64,000 nucleotides of DNA from Mesorhizobium norvegicum (GTDB taxonomy: Bacteria; Pseudomonadota; Alphaproteobacteria; Rhizobiales; Rhizobiaceae), in contig NZ_SMYZ01000012.1 of assembly GCF_004919685.1 (NCBI RefSeq), forward strand, positions 186,001 to 250,000, given 5' to 3'. How positions within the stretch are numbered: the first letter of the stretch is position 1; each line of letters begins with the position of its first letter. Of this stretch, positions 1-8,971 are shown piece after piece. The notes under the pieces are model-generated. The model did not search any database, was not told the origin of the DNA, and was given only the letters and a program-made list of their open reading frames with translations. A program made the translations under genes and the position numbers.

Positions 1-674
1 CGGTGAAGATGCTTCTCGGCACAATGCTGATAAAGTGCCGCGCATACCGCGCTTGAAGACGCTGAAACAGCTTTCGATGGTGTTCGAATGGATGACGGCG
101 CCGGCCTCGTAGCGAACGTATTCGCCGCCAGTGTGCTTAACGCTCTCATGGGCCGCGAAGTGGTCGCTTATCCCGCCGTAAAGCTTGCTCTCGTCGGTGT
201 AGGGAGAGCTTTCGTGGTGGACGATTAGGCCGAGAATGGCGCGCTTGTTCGACGGGCCAGTCTTGCCTCTACGATCATGCCATTGCCGCCAAGCGGGCCA
301 AGCTTGCCGTCACGCATGGCTTCACCGATGCGGTGCGAGATGAACCAAGCGGTTTTCAAGGTCACGCCAAGGGTGCGGTGAAGCTGATTGCTGGAAATAC
401 CCTTCTTGGACGAAGCGATAAGGAAGATAGCCTGTAGCCAATGGTTGAGCTTAACGTGGCTGGCTTCAAAGATGGTGCCAATCTTCACGGTGAAGGGCTT
501 GCGGCACTGGTAGCACTTATAGGTGCCGATGCGGGTGCTCTTGCCTTCCATCTTCGCAATGCGCTCAAAGCCGCCGCAATGCGGGCAAACAGGACCGTTC
601 GGCCAAATCCTGGCCTCTACGAACTTGTAGGCTGCGGCTTCGTCGTGAAAGTGGCGGTCTGAAAGCACGGACAT
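1..674 (-). pseudogene. IS1595-family (ISXO2-like) transposase remnant
   Basis: The intact N-terminal half starts at 674, eight bases after an AAGGAG ribosome-binding site. It has the IS1595 zinc ribbon (CPHCGG, then CYQC) followed by the conserved KTAWF..HRI region, and stops at 225. The rest of the transposase is in other frames. After GGNGMIVEA the segment carrying the first catalytic Asp (normally DETY) is missing. The frame shifted by one codon position then reads KTGPSNKRAILGLIVHH, followed by TDESKLY, with a second internal deletion before it. The H(S)NTIE motif is present. Near base 20 one extra T shifts the frame again before YQHCAEKHLHR. The element runs off the left edge. Several independent lesions make it non-functional; any mobility would need a complete copy elsewhere in the genome. 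Confidence 0.85.
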
Positions 675-823
675 CGGTCTAACTCCTTATGGAATCGACA
701 TAATCCGTTTATGTGGGTACGTCAAGTATAATATGCGGTGCAATTTCCATTCGGCGGATTTTCACCGGCCGCAAGCGGCACTATGATGGGTGCATGGGGC
801 ATTCATCTTTGGGGCTTTCTCCC

Positions 824-1648
824 ATGCCGGTACCCGACAACCCGCCATTTCCCGCGGCTCTGCGCCTTTTCTCGGCGGGGGTCATCATCGTCCTGATCGT
901 AGGCGCAGGCCTGTTTTTTGCGCCTGCGCTGGTCAAGCCGCGCTGGCCTTGGGCCGTCACGCCGTTCAATGCCCGCTTCCTCGGCGGCTTCTACACCGCC
1001 GAAATGGTCGTGATGGCGGCGCTGCTGGTCTGGAATCGCTGGTCGCCCGGCAGGCTCGTGCTCGTCATGGCCTTCATCTTCACCGTCATCGTGTCGGTGG
1101 CTTCGTTCATCAATCTCGGCTATTTCAACTTCGAGCGCAAAGCGCCCTGGCTCTGGTTTTTGGTCTATCTCGCTTCGGTCGCGGTATCCGGGCTGTTCCT
1201 GTGGCGGGCCAGGGCCCGTCCTTCTGCAAAAGGCGTGACCTTAAGCCCCGCATGGCGCGGCTATATGCCGGTGGAATCGGCGATCCTTGGGCTCTATGGC
1301 GTCGGCCTGTTGCTGCTTCCCCTGACATTCGGCGGCTTCTGGCCATGGCCGGTCGATGCCTTCCACGCTCAGGTCTACAGCGCCATCTTTCTCGCCGGTG
1401 CGGGCGGCGCATATCTCGTCTGGAGAAGCGCGCCGCGCGAGGAACTGCTGGTGCTCGGCCTGGCGCAGTTTCTGGTTGGCTCGCTTGCCATCCTTGGCCT
1501 CGTCATCACCGACGCCACGGTGCACAGGATCGGCTGGACGGCGACCGGGACATTGTGCTGGCTCGCCCTTTTTGGCTGGATCGGCATCAGCGGCGTTTTC
1601 AAACTATATGCCGCCTCCCGGTATTTTGGCTCGCAATCGGCCTCATAG
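824..1648 (+). CDS. Multi-pass membrane protein, function unknown
   Basis: About 275 residues with roughly seven hydrophobic helices, spread evenly from residue 15 to near the C-terminus, separated by short polar loops. I do not recognise the family. It lies just downstream of the transposase start and is followed after about 70 bases by a GNAT gene on the same strand. Start choice is uncertain. ATG 824 gives the cleanest N-terminus (MPVPDNPPF, then the first helix). ATG 794 is in frame and also possible. The longer frame back to 713 adds an implausible basic leader that reaches into the transposase end. Neither start has a clear Shine-Dalgarno sequence. Confidence 0.6.
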   Translation: MPVPDNPPFPAALRLFSAGVIIVLIVGAGLFFAPALVKPRWPWAVTPFNARFLGGFYTAEMVVMAALLVWNRWSPGRLVLVMAFIFTVIVSVASFINLGYFNFERKAPWLWFLVYLASVAVSGLFLWRARARPSAKGVTLSPAWRGYMPVESAILGLYGVGLLLLPLTFGGFWPWPVDAFHAQVYSAIFLAGAGGAYLVWRSAPREELLVLGLAQFLVGSLAILGLVITDATVHRIGWTATGTLCWLALFGWIGISGVFKLYAASRYFGSQSAS

Positions 1649-1721
1649 GTGCAGAGACGGCTGGATTTTCAGGTGACGTCCGGTGCATCGTGCCGGGCCG
1701 ATTGCCTTCGCCGGGAAAACC

Positions 1722-2246
1722 ATGACCAGCACGACCTCGCCATCCCTAGAGAAAATCCAGCCGCAGCTCCGGTCTGTCCGGCCAAGCGATGCGGAGGCGC
1801 TTTGCGCTATCTTCAACATGCCGGGCTTCCGCTGGGGGACGCTCAGGATGCCCTTCGAGATGGTGGAGCAGGTGGAGCGGCGCATTGCCAAGTCCGGCCA
1901 GGAAACCACCTGGATCGTTGCCGAGTTGGACGGCAAGGTCGTCGGCCATGGCAGCCTGGTCGTGCAGGGTTCGCCGCGCCGTTCGCATATCGGCGAGATC
2001 AATATCGGCCTTGACGATGCCTTTGTCGGCAAGGGCATCGGCTCTGCCATACTTGGCGCACTGCTTGACGTGGCCGACAACTGGCGCGCCCTGAAGCGGG
2101 TCGAATTGACCGTCTATGCCGACAACGAACCGGCCATCCGCCTCTACACCAGCCACGGCTTCGAGGTCGAAGGCCGGCATGTGAAGGCCGGTTTTACCGA
2201 CGGACAGTATCACGACCTCTTGAGCATGGCCCGGCTGCGGTTCTGA
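1722..2246 (+). CDS. GNAT N-acetyltransferase, YhhY-like
   Basis: About 174 residues with the complete GNAT fold. The acetyl-CoA pyrophosphate loop is visible as GKGIGSAIL, followed by ELTVYADNEPAIRLYTSHGFEVEG, which is typical of amino-acid N-acetyltransferases. The pattern GHGSLVVQGSPRRSHIG resembles E. coli YhhY, which acetylates amino acids such as phenylalanine and methionine. Transfer of that substrate to this protein is inference. Start ATG 1722 is preferred over 1683 because the extra residues precede the first conserved strand. The stop overlaps the next gene's start by one base (TGATG), so the two are probably translationally coupled. Confidence 0.8.
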   Translation: MTSTTSPSLEKIQPQLRSVRPSDAEALCAIFNMPGFRWGTLRMPFEMVEQVERRIAKSGQETTWIVAELDGKVVGHGSLVVQGSPRRSHIGEINIGLDDAFVGKGIGSAILGALLDVADNWRALKRVELTVYADNEPAIRLYTSHGFEVEGRHVKAGFTDGQYHDLLSMARLRF

Positions 2247-3628
2247 TGACCGCCGTCTTTGCCCCAGCCCCTGCGCCTCCGGTGGAAATTCTGGCTGTGC
2301 TGTCGCTGCTCTGCCCGGAAGTCGTGCGCGACATCGAGCAGAACTGGAATGCACCGGTTTCCGACTATGCCCGCCATCTGTGGCGGCCGGTGGCAAGGCC
2401 TGCATCGGACCCGGCGATCGCTGCCCGCTCGATCCTGCGCGAAGTCATGCATCAGCGCCTTGGTGTGATCATGCAGCCTGAAGAGATCCGCAAGGCCCTC
2501 GAAGAGTTCGAGCACAGACCGGTGATCCAGTCCGGCCTGCACTGCCTGCTTCTGATGGACCGGATCACCTTCGATGCTCTCCTGCTTGCCTGGCTCGGCG
2601 CGGTCGAAAACGGGCTGTCGGCCTTCTTCGCTTTCATGGGAACGACGATGACCATGGAGACAATTGGCCGGGAGGGGCCGGGATGGCTCGATGTCGGCGA
2701 CGACAAGGTCAACCTGTTTGGCATGGGGCGCCACAAACTGTGCCGTAAAAGCGTCTGCGTGGCCGGTCCCGTCTCCCTCAACAAGCGCGCGCTCGAAGCG
2801 GTGGGCGATGAAACGGATGCCAGCCGCTGGCTGGGCACGCTGCTTGCCAGCCAGGACAAGGTATTTGGAACCGCCGCCGATGCGCTGACAGCCCTCAACG
2901 AGGATCTGGTCGCCGATTGGGATCGTTCCGGCATGGCCCGGCCGGTTTTCATCGATGATCGGCTCGCCGCTTCCGTCGTGGCGCGGCATCTGGACAGTGA
3001 CGGCCTTCTTTCCAGGCTGCTCATCGAGCCCGCAAGACGCCAGCGTCTCGAACATGCCATGCAAGAGGCCGCATCGGGACCATTCGCCAGATTCCTGCCG
3101 AGTGCCACGGACTATTTCTGGGGTATCCGCGAGGAGCGCGTACGCAAGCTCGTGCTCGAGAACGGGCAGTTGATCGAGCCTGACAGGCCGCATGGTCTTT
3201 CCATCCCGTTCGAGCGGCTGCAGCTCAGGCAGGCGCTGCTGGACGGCGTGCTGCTGCCGAACTTGTTCCTGACGTTCCTCGTCCTTGCCATATTGCCGCG
3301 CGTGCGGGTTGTGGGCGGCCTGAGGCAGATTGGCTATGTAGCGCTTTTCCACTCGATCCTGCTGGCTGCGCTGGACGAGAACGCGCCGGAAGAGCGCGAG
3401 CTGGCTGCGGAGCTGCAGGTTCGGGAAAATGCCTGGGGCATGCGGGTCATCGATGAAAAGATCTCGGTCCGCGAGCAACTTGCCGGCGTGCCGGAAGGGG
3501 CGCTCTTCCCGAAGCTGCTCCGGCAATACCGATTGCGGACATTTGCCGAGACGACCGACGACCTGAAACTGGTTCGCGAAAACGCCCGATGGCGCAAGAT
3601 CGGCCAGGCAGAGATCAAGGTGACCTGA
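2246..3628 (+). CDS. Hypothetical 460-aa protein coupled to the GNAT gene
   Basis: A 460-residue soluble-looking protein that I do not recognise. It has no signal peptide. There is a possible helical hydrophobic patch around residues 330-380 (LPNLFLTFLVLAILPRVRVVGG). The middle contains a GPGWLDVGDDKVNLFGMGRHK stretch. The start codon overlaps the acetyltransferase stop by one base, so the product may act with the acetyltransferase, for example in making or modifying a small molecule; this is inference from context only. It ends tail-to-tail with the minus-strand cyclase, 10 bases apart. A long antisense frame inside it is a composition artefact. Confidence 0.7.
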   Translation: MTAVFAPAPAPPVEILAVLSLLCPEVVRDIEQNWNAPVSDYARHLWRPVARPASDPAIAARSILREVMHQRLGVIMQPEEIRKALEEFEHRPVIQSGLHCLLLMDRITFDALLLAWLGAVENGLSAFFAFMGTTMTMETIGREGPGWLDVGDDKVNLFGMGRHKLCRKSVCVAGPVSLNKRALEAVGDETDASRWLGTLLASQDKVFGTAADALTALNEDLVADWDRSGMARPVFIDDRLAASVVARHLDSDGLLSRLLIEPARRQRLEHAMQEAASGPFARFLPSATDYFWGIREERVRKLVLENGQLIEPDRPHGLSIPFERLQLRQALLDGVLLPNLFLTFLVLAILPRVRVVGGLRQIGYVALFHSILLAALDENAPEERELAAELQVRENAWGMRVIDEKISVREQLAGVPEGALFPKLLRQYRLRTFAETTDDLKLVRENARWRKIGQAEIKVT

Positions 3629-3638
3629 GCCTCACCTG

Positions 3639-5411
3639 TCATTGCACCACACCGGCCTTGCGGAGCCCTTCGACCATGAGTTCGAAATCGGCAGGGTTCT
3701 TGTAAGGCAAGACCTTGCGACGGTATTCCAGCGAATAGTCGGGATTGACGCGAAGCACCTCCTGCCATGCCGCGCGGGCCTCCTCCAAACGGCCCAGATG
3801 GCCGTAGCTGGCGGCCAGAAGCGCGCGCGAGACGTCGGTGACGGCATTGCGAGCCAGCCGTTGCAGCAAGAGGTCAACGGCCTCTTCGTATCTTCCCAGT
3901 TGAAACGACGCCAAAGCCTGGAAATGCAGAAGCACATCGGGAAAGTATGGGTTCAAGGTCTTTCCCCGGGCGAAACTCTCGAGGGCTTCCTCGGATCTGC
4001 CCGAATAGTACATCGCCTCGCCGAGGCAGACGTGCGCTTCGGCGAAGTTCGGATTGAGGACCAGAGCGCGCTCGACCTCGTCAATGGCCTCATCGTGCCG
4101 TCGTGTGTACAGCTTGGCTATCGCCAGCGCCCAGTGCGCCCAGGGATCGCTGTCATCCAGCGTTACAGCTCGCGTCGCGGCTTCTTCCGCTTGCGCCATC
4201 GATTCCGGCGGCAACGCACCCCACCTGTTCAGGTAATCGATTCCGTGCGTGAGGGCGAGGAAAGCGTAGGCAGAGGCAAACTTCGGGTCCAGTTCGGTGG
4301 CACGTTGCAAGAGCTCGCGGGCGGCGACGTTCGTGTCCTTCGTCAGCCGGTGCCACAGCTCCCGGCCCCGCAGGAAACAGTCATACGCCTCGGTGTTGCG
4401 CGCGTGCTCGGGCGCCAGCCGCTGACGGTCACCCTCAGTCAGGTTGAGTGCCAGCGCACCGACTATCTGCTGCGTCACGTCGTCTTGCACGGCGAATATG
4501 TCGGTCAGGTCGCGATCGAACCGCTCCGCCCAAAGATGGCCGCCCGAGGTTGCATCGATGAGCTGCGCGGTGATGCGCACCCTGTTCCCCGACTTGCGTA
4601 CGCTGCCCTCAAGTATATGCCGCACGCCGAGCTTCGTGCCCACCTCCTGCACGTGGACGTTCTGGCCCTTGAAGGTGAACGACGAATTGCGTGCGATGAC
4701 GAAGAGTTGCGACAGTTTGGACAGCGCCGTGATGATGTCTTCAGAGATGCCGTCGGCGAAGTAGTCCTGCTCGGCGTCACCGCTCATGTTGGCGAACGGC
4801 AGGACGGCGATCGACAGCTTCGGCGGCGCTGCCGTCGCTGGCCGGCTCGCCGCGGTTTCCGAGGTCGCGGCTGCCTTGGTCCCGGCGCTGCCGACTTGCA
4901 GCGAATAGACCCGGATCGGCTCGGCGATGTTCTTGAGCTGCGTGCTGCCGAGATCGCTGACCGAGAGGTCGAGCCTCGCCTTGACCTGGCGATAGGCATC
5001 CTCGGACAGGCAGATGGCACCGGGCGCCGCGACGCCCTCCAAACGCGAGGCGATGTTGACGCCGTCGCCCATCAGGTCGCCGTCGCTTTCTTCAACCACA
5101 TCGCCCAGATGGATGCCGATCCTGAACTCGATGCGGCGGTCCTGCGGCACGCCGGCATTGCGCTCAACCATACCATTCTGAACCTCAACGGCGCAGCGCA
5201 CGGCATCCACCACACTGCGGAACTCAACCAGCGCCCCATCCCCAGTGCGCTTGACCACCCGCCCGTTGTGCACTGCGATGGTCGGATCTATCAGGTCGCT
5301 GCGCAGTGCCCGCAACCTCGCCAAAGTAAGGTCCTCGTCCGCGCTCGCGAGCCGGCTGTATCCGACCACATCTGCAGCCAGGATCGCGGCTAGCTTACGA
5401 TTCTCGCTCAT
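3639..5411 (-). CDS. Class III adenylate/guanylate cyclase with TolB-like and TPR domains
   Basis: A 590-residue cytoplasmic protein. The N-terminal cyclase homology domain (about 8-175) has the first metal Asp (D14 in AADVVGYSRL), the purine-contacting Lys and second Asp (K54, D57 in VVKRTGDG), and the transition-state Asn/Arg pair (N119, R123 in GVNIASRLEG), so it should be catalytically competent. An alanine/proline linker leads to a TolB-like region beginning IAVLPFANMSGD (about 205-330), then TPR helices to the end. This architecture is common in Mesorhizobium and Bradyrhizobium and probably makes cAMP. Start ATG 5411 is chosen because GAGGAGA lies just upstream; ATG 5432 is further out without a site. 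It diverges from a second cyclase gene. Confidence 0.9.
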   Translation of the reverse strand: MSENRKLAAILAADVVGYSRLASADEDLTLARLRALRSDLIDPTIAVHNGRVVKRTGDGALVEFRSVVDAVRCAVEVQNGMVERNAGVPQDRRIEFRIGIHLGDVVEESDGDLMGDGVNIASRLEGVAAPGAICLSEDAYRQVKARLDLSVSDLGSTQLKNIAEPIRVYSLQVGSAGTKAAATSETAASRPATAAPPKLSIAVLPFANMSGDAEQDYFADGISEDIITALSKLSQLFVIARNSSFTFKGQNVHVQEVGTKLGVRHILEGSVRKSGNRVRITAQLIDATSGGHLWAERFDRDLTDIFAVQDDVTQQIVGALALNLTEGDRQRLAPEHARNTEAYDCFLRGRELWHRLTKDTNVAARELLQRATELDPKFASAYAFLALTHGIDYLNRWGALPPESMAQAEEAATRAVTLDDSDPWAHWALAIAKLYTRRHDEAIDEVERALVLNPNFAEAHVCLGEAMYYSGRSEEALESFARGKTLNPYFPDVLLHFQALASFQLGRYEEAVDLLLQRLARNAVTDVSRALLAASYGHLGRLEEARAAWQEVLRVNPDYSLEYRRKVLPYKNPADFELMVEGLRKAGVVQ

Positions 5412-5653
5412 GGTCCGTCTCCTCATCTCCACGATAGCAGGAAGACGGAGGGGAAGAGGGAATTTTCGTAAACGACGGCCACGCCGCCGCCCGAATCGGC
5501 GGCGCTCTGCCCCAGGACCCGCACTGACTGCTCGATGCCCATTTTACGCTGCCGCTTGCTGGTCGACGGCTATCGGTTCATCCTTGTGAATACCCTGGCC
5601 GTGAAGTGCGTGGCGAGATCACGCCGTCACGGCCCCTAGTGAGGTCTTGTTCG

Positions 5654-8600
5654 ATGGACTGCTTGGGCTGCGGTTTCGAGGTTGAGGGCGGTTATGCTTT
5701 CTGTCCGAGGTGTGGCAGGCGCCAGCCCGTGCCATGCGCCAGTTGCGGCTACCTCTGCGCACCTGATTTCGAGTTCTGTCCGAAATGTGGGGCAAGCGTC
5801 GGTGCGCCCGCAAAAGCCGTCGAACGGCCTGCTCCGACACCGAGCCGGACCATTGTGCCGCCTTCTCGAACTCCGTCGCCGCTTCCGAACATCGAAAGCG
5901 AAGATGGGCTGCATCCGGTCTCTGACGCCGATCGCCGGACGGTAACGGTCCTGTTCGCCGACCTTTGCGGCTTCACGACACTCAGCGAGCAGCTCGACCC
6001 CGAGGTGATGCAAGCGCTGCAGAACGAACTGTTCAAGGAACTGACGGCGGCCGTGCGAAACTTTGGTGGTTTCGTCGACAAATTCATCGGCGATGCACTG
6101 CTCGCTTTGTTCGGTGCGCCGGTCGCGCATGAGGACGATCCGGAACGTGCGCTTCGCGCCGCTCTCGACATGATCGCCCGGACGGCGCGGCTCGGCGAAA
6201 GCGCCTCCCACTCCGGCTCGCCTCTGTTACTCCACATCGGCATAAACACTGGTCCGGTCGTCACTGGCGGATTGGGCATCGGCACCGCCAAATCCTATTC
6301 GGTGACCGGCGACACAGTGAATACGGCGCAACGCCTGCAATCGCTGGCCGCACCGGGTGAGGTGCTGGTAGGCGAGCTCACTCACAGGCTGACCCGGCAT
6401 GCCTTCTCTTACGAGTCGCTGGGTGATGTCGTGCTTCGCGGCAAGGCTGGCAGTGTGCTCGTCCATCGACTGGATGCACCGCTTGCGGCGCCGCGTGCAG
6501 CGCGTGGGCTCGAGGCGCTCGGCCTCAGCGCGCCGATAATAGGTCGTGGTGCGGAGCTCCATAGAATGCTGGCGAGCCTTGACCAGGCGTGCGGCGGCTC
6601 GGCCCAACTTGTCCGCCTCGTCGGAGAAGCCGGTATCGGGAAATCGCGGCTGGTGAAGGAGTTCGTCGCCCGCGTCCGCGACGAGGATCGTTTTCGCAAC
6701 GTCGCGGTGCGGCAGGCCACGTGCTCACCGCTGGGCGAACAGTCATTTGGCGCCTTGGGCGCAGTGGTGCGCAGCGCTGCCGGGATGATGCAAAACGACA
6801 ATGGCGACGAAATGCGCGGGAAGCTCGCAGGCCTGCTTACCGATCTCGGCCTGCAGGGCGAGGAGGCGAAGCGGCTGATGCCTTTGCTCTACCATGTGCT
6901 TGGCCTTGGCGACCCCGATGCCACCTTGCAGCATGTCGAGCCCGAGCAACTGCGGCGGCAAATTCTCTACGCAGTCCGCACAATCATCGAACGGCGGCTT
7001 GCGTTGTCGCCGCTGTTGATTGTCGTCGAAGACCTGCACTGGGCCGACGCCGTGTCGCTCGAGGCACTGCGTTTCGTGATGGACAGGTTGGAACGCACGC
7101 GGTTGATGTTGCTGGTCACGCATCGTCCGGCGCTGGACAACGACCAGCTCGACTCAAGTCGGGTCAGTCACACAGCGCTCAGGCTTTCGCCGCTCAACAG
7201 TGACGACGGACGCAGCCTGCTGGCGGCGCTTTTCGGCGAGAGCTGGGTAAACTCCGCAGGAAGGCTTCCGGACCAGCTCCTCGAGCGCGCGGGCGGCAAC
7301 CCCCTTTTTGTAGAGGAGATCGTTCGCGGCCTTATCGATCGCGGTGTACTGGTGCGCGAGGGCCAGCGATGGCGGACTGTGGCAGGCGAAGTCGCAACCG
7401 GCATTCCCGCCACTATCCAGGCAATGTTGCTTGCTCGCGTCGACCGGCTGCCCCAAGAGGTGCGCCGGTTGGCCCAGGAAGCCGCGGTGATCGGCCCGCG
7501 CTTCGATGCCACACTTTTGAAAACCGTGACAACCGACCCCGGCCGGCTAGAAGCCGGCTGCGAACTGCTTTGCGATGCGGAAATCATCGAGGAAGTTGCC
7601 GGATCAGGCTCGGTCTCGTCGCAAAGCTACCGCTTTACGCAAACATTGCTGCAGGACGTGATCTACCAGAATCTGCTCCTGCAACGCCGGACCGACATTC
7701 ACGGGCGGGTCGGTGCTGCCTTGGAGCAACTGTGCGGCGACAAGCCGGAACGGCTCGAGGATTTGACCGTGCTCGGTCATCATTTCGCACAGAGCGCCGA
7801 GCGGGAGAAGGGTGCGCATTACCTGCAGGCGGCGGGCGATCGCGCTCGCATGATATACGCCAACGACGACGCCCTTCGTTTCTACGAGCGAGCACTGACT
7901 GCGTTGGACGCGATCGGGCAAACACCGCTCAAACTGGCAATTGCCGAGCGCATTGCCGATTTGAGCGGCCCGGTAGGCCGCCGCGAGATCGCCCACCACC
8001 ACTACGAGACGGTGTTGCAGGCATACCGCGAGTCAGCCGATCGTGTCGCTTCGGCGCGCGTTTTGCGTAAGATCGGTCGGCTGCTCTGGGACGTCGGCAA
8101 GCGGGACAATGCAGAATCCCGCTATGCTGAAGCGGCAGCGCTCCTCGATGGAGCGGATGCCCCGATCGAGCAGGCGCATCTCTGGCAAGAACGTGGCCGA
8201 CAGGCGTTCCGTAGCGGAGATCACGCTCTCGCGGCAAAATGGGCGGACGCGGCGCTGGATTGCGTACGCTCTCTGACAACCGAGCATGTCTCCGAGGTCG
8301 GGTGCGATGCCACTCTTGTGACCGCCGAGGCACTTAATACCAAGGCTGTCGCGCTGGCTCGTCTTGGGCGAAACCGTGAAGCCGTGCGTCAGGTTGAGCG
8401 TAGCATTGAATTGGCCGAAGCCGCCGGTCTACTGGGCGCGGCCTGCCGCGGCTACACCAATCTCGGCGTGCTTTACACGACCATCGATCCGGCAAGGGCG
8501 ATGGAGGTCTGTCGGCGCGGTCTTGAAGTGGCGCGCCATATTGGTGATTTGGGTTTCCAGGCGCGCCTCCTCGCCAATCTGGCGGTCGCTTGTTGTACTT

Positions 8601-8953
8601 TCACGGATCGTTGTCCAACGGAGGGCGTGCCCGCTGCCGAGAAGGCCATCGAGATCGACCGGGCGCTCGACCAGCGCGAGCACCTGCCGGTGCCGTTGAT
8701 CGTGCTTGGGCAGATCCACCAGTGCCACGGCCGTCCGGAACTGGCGGTTGGCTTGTTCCATGAAGCACTCGACGTAGCCCGCGAAACGGGCGACCCCCAA
8801 CTGCTGTTTCCGTGCTATGATGGTCTCGCAACGCTTAATCTCGACCTCGACAATCTGGCCGAGGCCGAACGCTACTTTTCCCTGGCGCAGGGTATATGCG
8901 CCCAGCACGGGCTCGACCCGGAAGCGCTTGTGGTGCTGCCTTTTCTCGACTAG
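5654..8953 (+). CDS. Class III cyclase - AAA ATPase - TPR signalling protein with N-terminal zinc ribbons
   Basis: A 1,099-residue protein. Two Cys4 zinc ribbons occupy residues 3-45 (Cys 3, 6, 17, 20 and 28, 31, 42, 45). The cyclase domain (about 95-275) has metal Asp 103 (FADLCGFTTL), K143 and D147 (VDKFIGDALL), and N223/R227. An orc/AAA-type ATPase follows with a Walker A (GEAGIGKS, 324-331) and a Walker B-like VVEDLHWAD. The C-terminal 350 residues are TPR-like helices. This resembles guanylate cyclase/AAA regulators related to the LuxR MalT-type STAND proteins; the ATPase probably gates cyclase output. Start ATG 5654 follows GTGAGG; it puts the zinc ribbon at the extreme N-terminus. It is divergent from the other cyclase, with 242 bases between their starts. 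Confidence 0.9.
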   Translation: MDCLGCGFEVEGGYAFCPRCGRRQPVPCASCGYLCAPDFEFCPKCGASVGAPAKAVERPAPTPSRTIVPPSRTPSPLPNIESEDGLHPVSDADRRTVTVLFADLCGFTTLSEQLDPEVMQALQNELFKELTAAVRNFGGFVDKFIGDALLALFGAPVAHEDDPERALRAALDMIARTARLGESASHSGSPLLLHIGINTGPVVTGGLGIGTAKSYSVTGDTVNTAQRLQSLAAPGEVLVGELTHRLTRHAFSYESLGDVVLRGKAGSVLVHRLDAPLAAPRAARGLEALGLSAPIIGRGAELHRMLASLDQACGGSAQLVRLVGEAGIGKSRLVKEFVARVRDEDRFRNVAVRQATCSPLGEQSFGALGAVVRSAAGMMQNDNGDEMRGKLAGLLTDLGLQGEEAKRLMPLLYHVLGLGDPDATLQHVEPEQLRRQILYAVRTIIERRLALSPLLIVVEDLHWADAVSLEALRFVMDRLERTRLMLLVTHRPALDNDQLDSSRVSHTALRLSPLNSDDGRSLLAALFGESWVNSAGRLPDQLLERAGGNPLFVEEIVRGLIDRGVLVREGQRWRTVAGEVATGIPATIQAMLLARVDRLPQEVRRLAQEAAVIGPRFDATLLKTVTTDPGRLEAGCELLCDAEIIEEVAGSGSVSSQSYRFTQTLLQDVIYQNLLLQRRTDIHGRVGAALEQLCGDKPERLEDLTVLGHHFAQSAEREKGAHYLQAAGDRARMIYANDDALRFYERALTALDAIGQTPLKLAIAERIADLSGPVGRREIAHHHYETVLQAYRESADRVASARVLRKIGRLLWDVGKRDNAESRYAEAAALLDGADAPIEQAHLWQERGRQAFRSGDHALAAKWADAALDCVRSLTTEHVSEVGCDATLVTAEALNTKAVALARLGRNREAVRQVERSIELAEAAGLLGAACRGYTNLGVLYTTIDPARAMEVCRRGLEVARHIGDLGFQARLLANLAVACCTFTDRCPTEGVPAAEKAIEIDRALDQREHLPVPLIVLGQIHQCHGRPELAVGLFHEALDVARETGDPQLLFPCYDGLATLNLDLDNLAEAERYFSLAQGICAQHGLDPEALVVLPFLD

Positions 8954-8971
8954 CCGGGTGGGAGGTTGGAA

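Noticed and set aside
2210-3526. 438-codon minus-strand frame inside the 460-aa gene
   Set aside because: It is fully antisense to a gene coupled to the acetyltransferase, has no domain and is rich in Arg/His typical of GC-rich shadows.
3642-5393. 583-codon plus-strand frame across the TolB/TPR cyclase
   Set aside because: Antisense shadow; the minus strand encodes clear cyclase motifs.
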